From Purpureocillium takamizusanense (lineage: Eukaryota > Ascomycota > Sordariomycetes > Hypocreales > Ophiocordycipitaceae), in NCBI RefSeq assembly GCF_022605165.1, contig NC_063069.1:2542001-2606000 (forward strand): a stretch of 64,000 nucleotides of DNA, read 5' to 3'. Positions 12,087 through 22,366 of this stretch are shown here, piece by piece. The position numbers were made by a program, and so were the translations under genes. The number at the start of each line of letters is the position of its first letter. Position 1 is the first letter of the stretch. The notes below the pieces were generated by a model. The model had not been told where the DNA came from and searched no databases. It saw only the letters and a list, made by a program, of their open reading frames with translations.

Positions 12087-13445
12087 CTATCGGCCAGCCA
12101 GCCACATGAACCAGGTGCCAAACCACAAGACGATCCTGAAGCGCCAGTACCGCCACCCCGTCCAGTGTCCCATGGCGATGCGGTCGCGCGACGTCTTGAG
12201 CGTCCGCCGTGCCCGCGGAAGCGCCAGCGCGTCGTACGCCGTGACGGCCTCGTCGAGCGAACCCGCCGCGCACAGCCGGCTGGCCAGGTCCCAGCCGTCT
12301 TTGAGGGCCAGGTTGGCGCCGTTGCCGGCAAACGGGCTGACGGCATGGTTGCTGTCGCCGAGGAAGACGACGCCGGGGAGGGGGAGGGACCCATCGGCAT
12401 CGATGTGGCCAAACGGCTCCAGGTCCCGTGCCGGCAACACAAACGACGTGTCCTGCTCCGTGGCGCGCACGACGCTGGGGAACGGCTCCGCGATGGATCG
12501 CCCAAGAGCGAGGGCCTCGTCCTTGAGCGCCGCAAAGGCCGTCGCCGACGTGCGGTCGTACGCCACGGGGCGCGCGCTCTCGGGCTCGAGCCGGCTCAGC
12601 GCCCAGACGACGCCGGTCTTGTCGACGGGGGAGAAGAAGCACGCCGCGCCCTCGCCCGTGAGCACCATGCCCCAATCCCTATCGAGGGGCGGCGGGAGGC
12701 CCCCCGGGAAGCGGCCCACGCCGCCGAGTTGCACGGCGCCGGCGTAGCGGAGGAGGGCGTCGCGGCCGGGTCGCAGGCTGGCGCGCAACTTGCTGTGCGC
12801 GCCGTCGGCGGCGATGAGGAGGTGGCAGTCCTCGGTGGTCGGCGGCTCAGGATGGCCATCGCCAGCGCCGGCGCTGGGGGACGGGGAGATGTGCACGCGT
12901 ATCATGCCGTTTGGGAGGCGCTCCGCCGCGGTGCACGTCCGGTGCCAGCGGATGGCGTCAGTCCGCTCGACGCCCTCGATGAGCACGTCGCGGACGTCCC
13001 GTCGCGTGATGCGGATGACCGCCGTGGGCAGGCCGGCGTGCGGCGCGGCGTTGACGCGCAGCAGCTCGCGCCAGGCGGAGGCGTCCCAGATGCGAAACCC
13101 TCCCGCGCCGTCGCCCGCAGCACCGTCCCCGGCGACGGCGCGGGCGAGCATCTCGTCGAGCAGGCCGAGGTCGCGGCAGGCGATGAGCCCGCCGTCGGCG
13201 TCGGCGCCGTGCAGGGACAGCGAGTAGCCCTCGCGGGCGGGGCCGATGCGGCGGCCGTCGCGGTCGAGGAGCAGCAGCTCGGGCGCGGACCCGGCGGACG
13301 GCGGGGCTGAGTCCCAGAGCCTGCGCAGGGCGATGGCGAAGGACAGGCCGGCCATGCCGCAGCCGGCGACGATGATTTTCTTGCCGGCGAGGAAATGCGG
13401 AGGAGGAGGAGGCTGCGTCGTCGTCGTCGTCGCCGCCGCCGCCAT
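12087..13445 (-). CDS. FAD-dependent aromatic-ring-type monooxygenase
   Basis: A 452-residue group A flavoprotein monooxygenase in one exon. The N-terminal dinucleotide-binding motif is VAGCGMAGLSFAIAL (residues about 27-41). The middle DG motif LLIAADGAHSKLRAS and the C-terminal GD motif LGDSNHAVSPFAGNGAN complete the para-hydroxybenzoate-hydroxylase fold signature. The extreme N-terminus is an Ala/Thr/Pro run encoded by GCC/GTC repeats. There is no clear membrane tail. Family members use NAD(P)H and O2 to hydroxylate phenols or related substrates, but the substrate is unknown. No PKS or NRPS gene lies close enough to place it in a cluster. Confidence 0.85.
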   Translation of the reverse strand: MAAAATTTTTQPPPPPHFLAGKKIIVAGCGMAGLSFAIALRRLWDSAPPSAGSAPELLLLDRDGRRIGPAREGYSLSLHGADADGGLIACRDLGLLDEMLARAVAGDGAAGDGAGGFRIWDASAWRELLRVNAAPHAGLPTAVIRITRRDVRDVLIEGVERTDAIRWHRTCTAAERLPNGMIRVHISPSPSAGAGDGHPEPPTTEDCHLLIAADGAHSKLRASLRPGRDALLRYAGAVQLGGVGRFPGGLPPPLDRDWGMVLTGEGAACFFSPVDKTGVVWALSRLEPESARPVAYDRTSATAFAALKDEALALGRSIAEPFPSVVRATEQDTSFVLPARDLEPFGHIDADGSLPLPGVVFLGDSNHAVSPFAGNGANLALKDGWDLASRLCAAGSLDEAVTAYDALALPRARRTLKTSRDRIAMGHWTGWRYWRFRIVLWFGTWFMWLAGR

Positions 13446-15046
13446 GGTTGATGCGTGGATGGGGTTGCGTGTAAGGAAGTCACGAGTGATGGTGATGATG
13501 GTGGGCTGGACGATGAGCTTTAATGCAGCCGACGATGAGGCGAATCTGTTGTTGTGGTGATGCTCCGTGCCGCCGAGTTGGCCGTGTTCCGGGTGTCACA
13601 GCATCGCGGCCCAACATCCAACGGGCTTTATATATTAAAGACGGGTTTCCCTGTCTGCCTTTTTGCCTGCCCGTTCATGGCCATCAAGCGTCATCAGGGT
13701 ACAACCATGCCCGTCCATCGTCAACACTAGGTGCCCAGGCATTCCTCCTGTCCTCCTTCGTAACTACGAAATACTTCCTCATACAAGCGTCTCGTAGCAG
13801 CTTGTTTACGCCCCAGCCCCCCCCTCGTGGCTGACGACGCGCCAGCCGCTGGCGTCAACCTAAGCAATTCGAGCGGTAGCAGCAACAGCTGCCGCACGCA
13901 GCACACTCCCTTTTCTTTCTTGTACTGGCTGACGACGACGGGGAGAGCCTGCCGTCTAGTTCCATCCGCGGGGCGCTGACGAACCAAAGACGTTTTTGAA
14001 ACGCGCGTCACGCATGAGCGGCGTCTCTCTCGTCGAAAAAAAAGGGTCAAGAACAAGGCGTGCACCCGCCACCACCGGCTCCGGCCGTTTCCTGATTCGG
14101 CGCGTGAGATTGGTTCCGTGTGCCGGCCGACCGGCCGGGGCCGCGCCTAGTACTCGTGTTGCGGGGGAGTGAGAGAGGGACCGGCGAGCGGCTCGCGCCC
14201 GAAATCGTGGTCTTCGGGCCCGAGGCCGGGGGATGTTCCCATGCCTTGTCGTGGCAGCATGAGGAGTTTGATCGAACTGTATGTAATAAGCGACGTCTCG
14301 GCGGTAACGTCGCTTTTTCGTGAGTCGTGAGCTGAGCGTGAGGAATAGATGCTAGGTATGAGAGCCAGCGAATGTATGTACGAGGTTGGCCATCTAAGGC
14401 GACCGAACGACGAGTTGTCTGCGTCTTGCGCCTGCTCCAGCATCGAAGGTAGTTCGCAACAACTTTACACGACCCTGTCACATGGACGTCCTGCGGAGAG
14501 AGGCCACGGCCCCACGGCTTTCACGATCCCGGCCGACATGGAAGCTATGACGAGGGGCTGCCGCTGAGCCCAGCGCTCGGGAACGCCCCACAGCGCTTGC
14601 GCCACCGGCCTCACTTCCCGGGCTCTGCAAAGCCCGTCAATAGGCCCCACCTGGCCCCCGGCCCGTGCTCTGGCGCTGGCGCTGGCGCTGGCGCTACAGC
14701 ACCCGCCCTGCCCTGGTCCCTGACGCACCCGCCCTCCACTGCTGGCTGCCTGCCCTGGTGGGCTGCAGCAGCGCGGGCGCGCCTGTTAATACCCACCAAC
14801 GGCAACGGGGAACCTGACGTGGTGTGTCCTCAACTCGGCCGGGGTCTGTCTTGTCTTCCTTTGTTCGTCCACCTTGCTCTTCGTCCTCCTCCTCCTCGAG
14901 CCCGCCGCGAGCGTCGAGACAACGACGCCGTTGTCCCTCCCCTCCACCCCACCACGCAATCGACATCACCAAACCCCTGGTCAGCGAAAACCAGGGCGAC
15001 ACCTACCTGCCTTCCCACTGTCGCCGCCACGCCATCGCCCGCCGCC
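13446..15046. other. divergent promoter region, no gene
   Basis: Separates the FAD monooxygenase (-) from the membrane protein gene (+). Short frames on both strands have no motif. It contains a tandem TGGCGC hexamer repeat at 14671-14694 and a CT-rich stretch at 14865-14900, plausibly the core promoter of the right-hand gene. Confidence 0.55.
14671..14694. repeat. TGGCGC hexanucleotide repeat
   Basis: About four perfect TGGCGC units in tandem in the intergenic region. Confidence 0.85.
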
Positions 15047-16266
15047 ATGGCGATCTCCTGGGACTCGTACGTCGTGCCTCGCACTCGCTCCTCCTCCCCT
15101 TTCGCGTTTGTCGCAAAAGACGAGCTCCAACGTTAACCCTACCTCTCCCTTTTCGCAGCATCCGCTCCCTCCTCCTCTTCTTCGGCCCCGTCCTCCTCCC
15201 CAAGGCCATCTCCTGGTACCGCTCCGTCCGCGACGCCTCCCGCGACGCCAACCTCCCGCTGTGTCCCGCCCCCCCGCACGCTCGCCGCGCCATCGGCCTC
15301 CTCGCCGGCCTCGCCGCCGTCTTCCTCGTCAGGGCCCTCCTCCCCGTCTTCGCCCCCGAGAACCTCTTCGCCGCGACGCAGAGCCGCCTCCAGATCCCCG
15401 TCGACGTGCTCTTTGCCCGCGTCGCGGCTGCCCTCCGCCACCGTGGCAGCAGCAGCAGCAGCAGCGGCGGCGGCGGCGGCGGCGGCGGCACCATGTCGTT
15501 GCTGTCGCCCTCGGACGAGGCCCTCAGGGCCCGCTTCGTCAACCTCGAGAGCCGCCTGCTGTACCTGCAGTTCGGCCCGGACGTCCTCGCCGACTGCCCG
15601 TTCTGCACCGCCGACGAGCCCCGGACCTACTTCTATTACGCGCTCCCCGCCCTGCTCGCCCCGCACCTCGCCAACCTCGTCGCCCTCGCCGTTGTCACCA
15701 GCCCCTCGCTGACCGGCAAGCCGGGCGCGCAGTGGCGCCGCCTCGCCGTCGTCACCGCGTCCGTCGTCGCCGCCCTCGACGTTTACCTCGTCAGCTCCTA
15801 CAACTACCAGGCCAACGCCCGCGCCCTGCGCCTCTCCGACGTCGACTTCTTCTTCTGGCGCGCCCGCGCCGGCCGCCTCGTCGCCCTCGCCGCCCTCGAC
15901 GCCCTGCTCGCTGCCCTGCTCTACCTCTCCGCCACGAACCGCGCCTTCGCGCAGCTGCCCTCGCCCGCCGAGCGCGTTGACGCCGCCGCCCGCGCCGTCG
16001 CCGCTGCCAAGAGCAGGATGAGCGCCGTCGGCATCATCAAGAACACGGCCCTGCGCGACGAGGACCTGCGCGCCCGGTCCCACGCCTACTGGACCCACGA
16101 GGTGCGCCTCATGCGCGACGTCATGGAGGAGCGAGACGTCATTGAGGGCGTCAACGACGCGCTCGCAAACAGAATCGACATTCAGGCCATCTCCAGGGAC
16201 GCCGACATGTACGCCCACAGCGTGCTGGAGCAGCTGCGGCAGGATTCCGCAGACGGTACCATCTAA
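15047..16266 (+). CDS. fungal multi-pass membrane protein, function unknown
   Basis: Exons 15047-15066 (only 20 bp) and 15159-16266 give 375 residues starting MAISWDS. The frame across the intron is exact (TC|C = Ser). Hydrophobic segments suggest about five helices: LLLFFGPVLLPKAI, IGLLAGLAAVFLVRALLPVF, YALPALLAPHLANLVALAVVT, AVVTASVVAALDVYLVS and LVALAALDALLAALLYLSAT. A Ser/Gly low-complexity run lies in a loop near residue 110, followed by CPFCTADEPRTYFYY. The C-terminal third is soluble and charged. I do not recognise a characterised family. The conserved-looking opening FFGPVLLPKAISWYRS suggests a fungus-wide protein. Confidence 0.75.
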
Positions 16267-16592
16267 TTACGGCTTCTTTGTAAAAATTGAAACCAAGGAC
16301 AAAGGCGCACATAGACATAGACTACTGGAATTTAAAGCATCCTTTGAGCGAGACCTGGTTTGGTCCCTGAACCATCGATATATCCAAAGTGATTGCGTGC
16401 AGTGGTCCCTGCATAAACAGTGTTCACATGGACGGCATGTCCCTTCCGAGGCGTCTATTCATTACTCTGATCATTCGCCATGAGGCCACGCGACATGTTC
16501 CCCCGTCGTAAACACGCAGAATCTTGCGCCGTACACAATGCAGATACGCCTAGCCAAGCACCCCCCTCCCACGCCCCCGGGGCCGCCTTTCT
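16267..16592. other. convergent 3' spacer
   Basis: Lies between the stop codons of the membrane-protein gene (+) and RUD3 (-). It presumably holds both 3' untranslated regions, and no other feature is seen. Confidence 0.6.
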
Positions 16593-18512
16593 TCACGGCC
16601 GCGAGTCGGACCGCCCTGTACCCGTGCCCGTCGCCGCACTACTCGTGCTGTCCTTGCGCGACGGCGGGACGGGCGGTTCGCCGGCGCCCTCCTGCGCGCT
16701 GCGTTCGAGGAACCCGGCCCACAGCTCCGCCAGCGACTCCCTGTCCTTGGCCGACGTGGGCTCCGAGAAGAGGTCGGCGCTGAGGGACGGCGAGCTCGGC
16801 GTGCGGTGGAAGGGCGACATGGGCAGGCGCAGGCTGCCGCCCGAGCCGCCGGGACGCGCGAGCCCAGCCTGCTCGCGCTGCTCGTCGGTCCAGTTGAGGT
16901 AGCCGGCCATGACCTGCAGGACCTGGAAGCGCTTGGCGTCGCCGCGATCGAGGGTGAGGAAGTGGAGGAGGTGGTTCGTGATGACTTGCCTGTGGCGGTT
17001 GGTCAGCGGCGAAGCTCGTCATTTCGCGGTTTGCTGCGCGAGAGAAAGGGGGAATAGCAAAAAGGGGGGCGGGGGTGACATGCCTGTCGACGTTGTCTTC
17101 TGGTTTCGTCTTCTTGAGGTAGCGCAGTGCCTTGGTCAAGTGGTCGTTGAGCACAATGGCCTCGTGTCTCAGCTTGCCTATCAAGAGGTTCTTCTCCTTG
17201 ACCTCCTTCTCGAACGGCGCCGTGCGCTCCAGCTCCTTGGAAAGCTCCTCCTTGACCCCCTCGGCCTCGGCCCTACGGGATTCGGCCTCTTGCACGAGGC
17301 TCTTCTGCGCCTGGAGCTGCGCCTCGGTCGTCTCGACCATCTCGCGCAGCTCTTTCTTGCGAGCCTCCTGGATTTCGCGGAGGGCGTTTTGTAGGTTGTC
17401 CACGAGCGTCGCCTGGCTCTGGCGCTCGGCGGCGGCGCTCTCGTAGCCTTGCCGTAGCGTGGCGACCTGCTCCTCGAGCTCTGAGACCTTATCCGCTAGG
17501 CTCTCCTTGATGGACCGCTCCTCCATGGCGAGCACCTCCCACTCGCCCATGGCATTGGACGTCTGCTCAACCTCGTCCTTGAGGTGCTGCACCGTCCGCG
17601 TCAGCTCCTCCTTCTCCTTGTGCCAGTTGTGCGCTGAGAGGTTGTTGCGGCTGCGCAGCGTGGTCAGTTCGCGCGTCGCGTCCTGCAGCTCGTCCTTGAG
17701 CCTCGCGAACTCCTCGCCCGTCGACTGGAGCTGCTCATTTTGAGCCTCGAGCTCCTCGATGCGCTCCCTCGCCTCCTCGAGCTCCGCCTTATCGCGCTTG
17801 AGCCTGTCGCTCAGGGACTCCTTGATCTTCTCGACGCGGCCAAGCAGGTTCTGATACTGCTCCTCGGCGTGCTCCTTGGCGCTGTTACTCTCCTCGAGGT
17901 CGGCCCGCAGCTGCGACGTCTCCTGCTCGTGGGTCTCCTGGATGCCCTCGAGCTGCTTGCGGAGCTGCTCGACCTCTGCGCGCAGGGCCTCGCGTTCCTT
18001 GCCCATGGCATCGAGCTTGGCCGTGGGGTCTGAGTCGGCGCCGTCGTCGGGCGGTTGAACAACGTGGCCGTTGCCAGTGGGTGCGGGCTTCATGGTGGTG
18101 GTGGTGGTGGTGGTCGCGTCCGTCGTGGGGCCGTCCTGCAGGAACATCGGTCAGCGACAGGTCATGGACAGGGGGGGTGCTGGGCTGCGGGAAGCGGCAA
18201 GGCTGCAAATGATGACACTGACAGGCTGCGTTGGCGACTCCGGCTCATCGTCACCGCCGCCGTCGACGTTGTTGGGGGGTTCCTCGCCGTCGATAGCGCC
18301 GCGGGCGTCGCCGTTGCCGGTCTGCAGGGTGTCCTTTGTCCTGTTGGCGCCCTTCTTCTTCTTGTTGGCCTTCTTCTTGGGCGCTGCGCCTGCGTGAGCA
18401 CCTGGCGGGCGTGGTCAGCATCTCAATGGGGGAGGGGGCAGCCGGGACGCTGGCGTGGCCTACCTGGACTGGACGCTGCCTGGCTCGGCTCCGTGGCGGC
18501 CGTCGACGACAT
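16593..18512 (-). CDS. RUD3: Rud3-like Golgi matrix golgin with GRAB domain
   Basis: Cis-Golgi golgin that tethers vesicles in ER-to-Golgi traffic and is recruited by Arf GTPase. Minus-strand exons 18512-18464, 18401-18223, 18135-17084 and 16989-16593 give 558 residues. The N-terminus is basic, then Asp/Gly- and Thr-rich. Residues about 110-400 form one long coiled coil rich in Glu/Lys/Leu heptads. The end carries the GRIP-related Arf-binding (GRAB) domain: QVITNHLLHFL, then RFQVLQVMAGYLNWTDEQR, across the last exon junction. The third intron starts GCATGT rather than GT, and only this GC-AG choice keeps the frame. The C-terminal tail after GRAB is Ser/Pro-rich. The assignment rests on the coiled coil plus GRAB combination. 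Confidence 0.88.
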
Positions 18513-19964
18513 GTCTGGATTCGCGTGCGGGAGGTAGCGGTGACTAGAGGAGCCTCATCGGTGCGCGTGGTGGCCGCCCGGTGCGTCGCTGGCAATGCAA
18601 TGGTTGCGTTGCTGGCGCGTTGCGTCTAGGTAGTCGGTCGGACGGTGGAAACGAGGGTCGTTTGTTGCGGGAGGTGAGGTCCAGCGGGACGACGACAACG
18701 GCGGCAGTAAGTTAGTAGTAGCATCCAGCCAGTACCAAGGTACTGTACTGTAATAATGTACGTGTAGCGCAAGTGGAACGTGGAGCTTTTATTTACCAAG
18801 GTGGTAGCGCTTTCATTCTGCCACGAACCACGCCTGCCCGCCCACCACGCCCGACCGTGCTGGGCTGGACCGGCTCTCCCAGCGACAGCCCAGATGTACA
18901 GGTAATACTGTAGGTAAGGTAAGGTACTTACCTTACTTCATACTTACCTACCTGCTACTGTATCACTTCCAATGCTACAGCACGCACGGACGGGACTGGC
19001 ATTAGAGCTGGCCAAGGCTCGGTCGTCGTCAGCCATGGCAGTCTCAGAACATGCATATGGTCGCACGCGCGCTGTGCGGTGCATGTCCAGGCGCCCCTTG
19101 TCTTCAGTTGATGGGCCTCCTGTTGTGCGAGTTGGCTCCCCTCATGCAGGGTGCGCGTTCGTGGCGAGGCGGCGTCGAGTCCCTCAGGGCTCTTAACCCG
19201 TCTGTGGCTCCTGGCATTCATGTACGAAATATCTACCTGTACCTTGGTAGGTTCGTGGCACGACGCCGTGTGGGAGTTGAGTGCTGCCAAGTGGCCACAG
19301 CGCAGCTCGTCATTGAAACTCGGAGCCTGGATACGAGCCAAGCATCTCGTACGAGGCAGCCACAAACATGCTGCACAAAGTAAGTGCACGTCAGAATCCC
19401 TCTCACACGGCCACGGCACAGATGGTCCATTCACCGTTTACATGTGCCCGTCTCGGCGGCGTAGAAAGACTCTTTCTACGCCCGCAGGGTCGCAAGACGG
19501 GTTTCAGTGCGCCGATTCGCATCCCGCCCCCCGTCCATGGAGTGTTTCCGTCCCGTCTGCCAGTGGGTTCCGGCCGTTGTTTGACTGTGGGCACCGACCG
19601 GGCTTAGTCAGAGCGCCTGGCCCCGTAAAATTTGTCTGTCGCAGCCGTCCAGGCGATTCCTCTTCTTTTTTCTCCTCTCCATCTTACAAACAATCTTCGC
19701 TATCATACTATTGGACAAGTTGACAACTCCCGTGGCTTGTTCACAATCGAGCGCGAAGTAGATCGTCTCGCCTTTCATAATCCCGTTGCTTGCTCTTTAC
19801 TCTCCGTGAGCGCTTCGGGTTCGCTTATGCGCGTACATGCAAACAAGAGAAAATTCTCGGATACCAAGTCGTAGCAGATCGATCCCGTAAACTTCGTGAA
19901 TGAGAAGAAAACATTACGCCGCATGCGCCCACGATAAATTGTGCTTGAATTACAGAGAAGCCCT
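18513..19964. other. spacer between RUD3 promoter and NOP15 3' end
   Basis: No gene recognised. The left part holds the RUD3 promoter with GTAC/TAGGTA palindromes (18735-18760 and 18905-18955). A strong small hairpin lies at 19458-19482. Confidence 0.5.
19458..19482. other. perfect 11-bp inverted repeat with 3-nt loop
   Basis: The 11-mer GGCGTAGAAAG at 19458-19468 is followed by ACT and its exact reverse complement at 19472-19482. It would fold into a stable hairpin in either strand. It is not inside a recognised gene, and its function is unknown. Confidence 0.6.
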
Positions 19965-21173
19965 CTAGGCCTTTGACTTCTTCCCCTTGCTGGCTTTTGA
20001 CGTCTTCGCCTTGGTTGCCTTGGCCTTGGGTGCGGATATCGTCTTCGCCTCGGCCTTCGGCTCCTCGACCTCCGCCTCCTTGTCAGCCTCGTCGGCTACC
20101 GGGGCCGCCTCAATGGCCTTGGGCTCAGCAGCCTTGCCGTTCTCGACAGGCAGCGGCGCCGGCACGTCCTTGAGCACAGGAGCTTCGAACTCGTAACCCA
20201 GGGCCTTGAGCTTCTCAGCCTTCTTAGCGCGACTCTCCCGCTCCCTATCCATCTTGGACGCCCAAGCTGACTCTGTCAGCGGCTTGGCCAGCTTCTGACC
20301 CGCCATCTTGTTCCAGGGCACCTTCTTGAACCTCCGGTTGGCTCCCTTGAAGAGGTCCTCGTGTATCTGGCTCTTGGGCACCACCTTGACCTTGAGAATG
20401 TGCCCGAACAGCAGGTAGTTGTCCATCGTCTTGGCTACAATCTCGGCTGTCGACTCCTCCTCAAACTCGACAAACGCAAAGTGCTTGCTGGCGCCCGTCT
20501 TCTTGTTGCGCGACAGACGGAGCCTGGTGATTGGGCCGAACTGCGTCAGGTACTGCCGCATCTCGTGCTCGTAGAAACCGTGGGGAATGCGGCCAATGTA
20601 GATGACGCCGCGCTCGCCCGTCGGCGCCTTGGCGGCCTTCATCACCTCCTTGGAAATGACCGGCACCTTGCCCACGTCTTGCCCGGGCTTGAAATCGGCC
20701 GCCTCGTCCGCGCCCTCCTCGTCCTCCGAGTCCAGCTCATCGGCTAAGAGGAGAACGCCGCCATCCTCTTGCTGCTCTTCTGATTCCGAGTTGCCGTCGG
20801 CCGGCTCGCCCTCGACCTTTTCCTCAGTCGGCGCAGGCTTTGAAGCCTTCTTGGGCTTTCCTGCCTTCCCGGGTTTATCTGCCTTCTTGGGCTTCTCCGC
20901 GACCTCCGCCTTCTTTGTCGACTTCTGCTTCTTTAAAGATACCGGAGAGGCATCTTCAGCAGCTGTATCATGTACTGTTAGCCCATGCGACAACACTGAG
21001 GCGACGTATCGCTTCGTCTTACCCTTGCGCTTCGTCTTGGTCTGCTTCGCGACGGCCTTGGTTGCGGCCCCGTTGCTCTTTTGAGCGTCGGGAGCGACTG
21101 CGAGGGGTCAGCAAAAGTTGAATATGTGCGAAAATGGGGTCAAACCCTTTCTCTTCCTGAGTTCGGGCGCCAT
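19965..21173 (-). CDS. NOP15: Nop15-like nucleolar RRM protein for 60S ribosome assembly
   Basis: Nucleolar RNA-binding factor of early 60S pre-ribosomes (the NIFK/Nop15 family). Minus-strand exons 21173-21146, 21097-21023 and 20962-19965 give 366 residues. The N-terminal third is Lys/Ala/Pro- and then Glu/Asp-rich. One RRM follows: RNP2 is GVIYIGRIP and RNP1 is KHFAFVEFE. The conserved post-RRM segment RRFKKVPWNKMAG places it in this family and not among general RRM proteins. The C-terminus is a Lys/Ala-rich tail ending KGKKSKA. The first exon is only 28 bp and encodes MAPELRKRK. It is divergent from the SMN-like gene (437 bp apart). Confidence 0.9.
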
Positions 21174-21610
21174 TGAGTCAATATCGCGATGTTGTGCGCC
21201 GGAAAGAATAACGGCCAACCTCACTGATGATGGTAGCAAAAAAAATACGATTCTGCCGTCTTGGATGCAGAGCGGTGAGGGTGGTGCGTGTCTGGTGTGC
21301 AGCGGCGCCGCGACGCTGGTGGGGTCGTCCGGGCTTAGTGCGTTGGGCCACCACCGCCACGGCTCCTACCGAGCACCAGACCGCCGTCAGATTGGAACTC
21401 ACGCGTGGTCTTCTCAGCTGAACTGCAGCTTCACCATCGCGACTCCCACGGTGTATACACAAATGACGCGACTATCTGAACTCTGCTTCAACCCCCGCTG
21501 ATAACAAGTCCTTCCTAGAATCCGAGAGCGATCTTCAAGCATCGTGCAGGAGGAGCCAAGTCAACTGGTCGTGAGTCGTGACAGGAACTCGCGGAGGCGG
21601 AGCCAACCAG
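21174..21610. other. shared divergent promoter of NOP15 and the SMN-like gene
   Basis: A 437-bp gap with a start codon at each end and no coding signal. The two genes act in ribosome and snRNP biogenesis, so co-regulation is conceivable but not shown. Confidence 0.55.
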
Positions 21611-22366
21611 ATGGACGACAAAGCAGTCTGGGACGACTCTGCTCTCGTCGACTCCTGGAACGAAGCTCTAGAGGAGTACAAGGTATGGAATGTGTCTGAA
21701 TACACTAATGTCGTTACTAAGCCTCCCCAGAAATACCACAGCATCCACGCAAAAGGCGGCAGCGTCAAAGATCTTCTTGCTGAGGAGTCATCAAGGTGGG
21801 TTGGACCTGCACACAAACCCGACTCACAGCGCTGATGCCTTTCTGATACGTAGAGGCAGGCCCACGGCCTCAAAGTGTGATGACCATGTTGCTGGGACGC
21901 CGGCGGCGGTGGCCCTAGAGGGTGGCGACGAGGACCAAGCCATGTCCACGAATGGCGAGAAGGCGGAAAAGGTGCGTTCGCTGCCCCCGTTGCGCGAATC
22001 AAGGGCGATCATGTTTCTTGGCCCCTGCTTCGAGATCCCCGATGCGCAGTATCGGAAGATCCTGACATGAGGCAGGACACGAGGCCCGGCAGGGGAGATC
22101 CGGCACTGCACGACGGAACAAACCAAGTTCCAGTTGCATTCTCACCACAGGCAGTCATGGGCTCCAGTAAGTCGAAGCAGGAAAGCCCCGCCAAGGCGCA
22201 AGATGTTTGATCCGCGGCACACCGCGACGAGAGCCGGTTGCTGACGAGGCCTCCAGTCCAGGACGAGAGTCTCAAGAGGCTCATGATGTCGTGGTACTAT
22301 GCGGGATACTACACCGGCCTCTACGAAGGAGAGCAAAAGGCTCAAAAGCAACTGAATGAACAGTAA
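21611..22366 (+). CDS. SMN-like protein (survival motor neuron family, snRNP assembly)
   Basis: Core scaffold of the complex that loads Sm proteins on spliceosomal snRNAs. Exons 21611-21682, 21731-21795, 21854-21971, 22076-22166 and 22257-22366 total exactly 152 codons (151 residues). The N-terminal helix VWDDSALVDSWNEALEEYKKY matches the Gemin2-binding region of SMN (the split at 21682/21731 falls between the two Lys). The C-terminal exon holds the YG box, the oligomerisation motif with Tyr/Gly at i,i+3 spacing: SWYYAGYYTGLYEGE. The middle is short and disordered and has no Tudor domain, as in yeast-type SMN (S. pombe Smn1). The gene has four introns in 756 bp, so gene finders may miss it. 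Confidence 0.88.

Noticed and set aside
11002..13445. A second metabolite cluster from the hydrolase and FAD monooxygenase pair
   Set aside because: The two are convergent and flanked by housekeeping genes, with no backbone synthase nearby.
15139..16218. 359-codon minus-strand frame opposite the membrane-protein gene
   Set aside because: An antisense shadow with Glu/Gly/Val/Ala monotony. The plus-strand frame has transmembrane structure and a clean intron.
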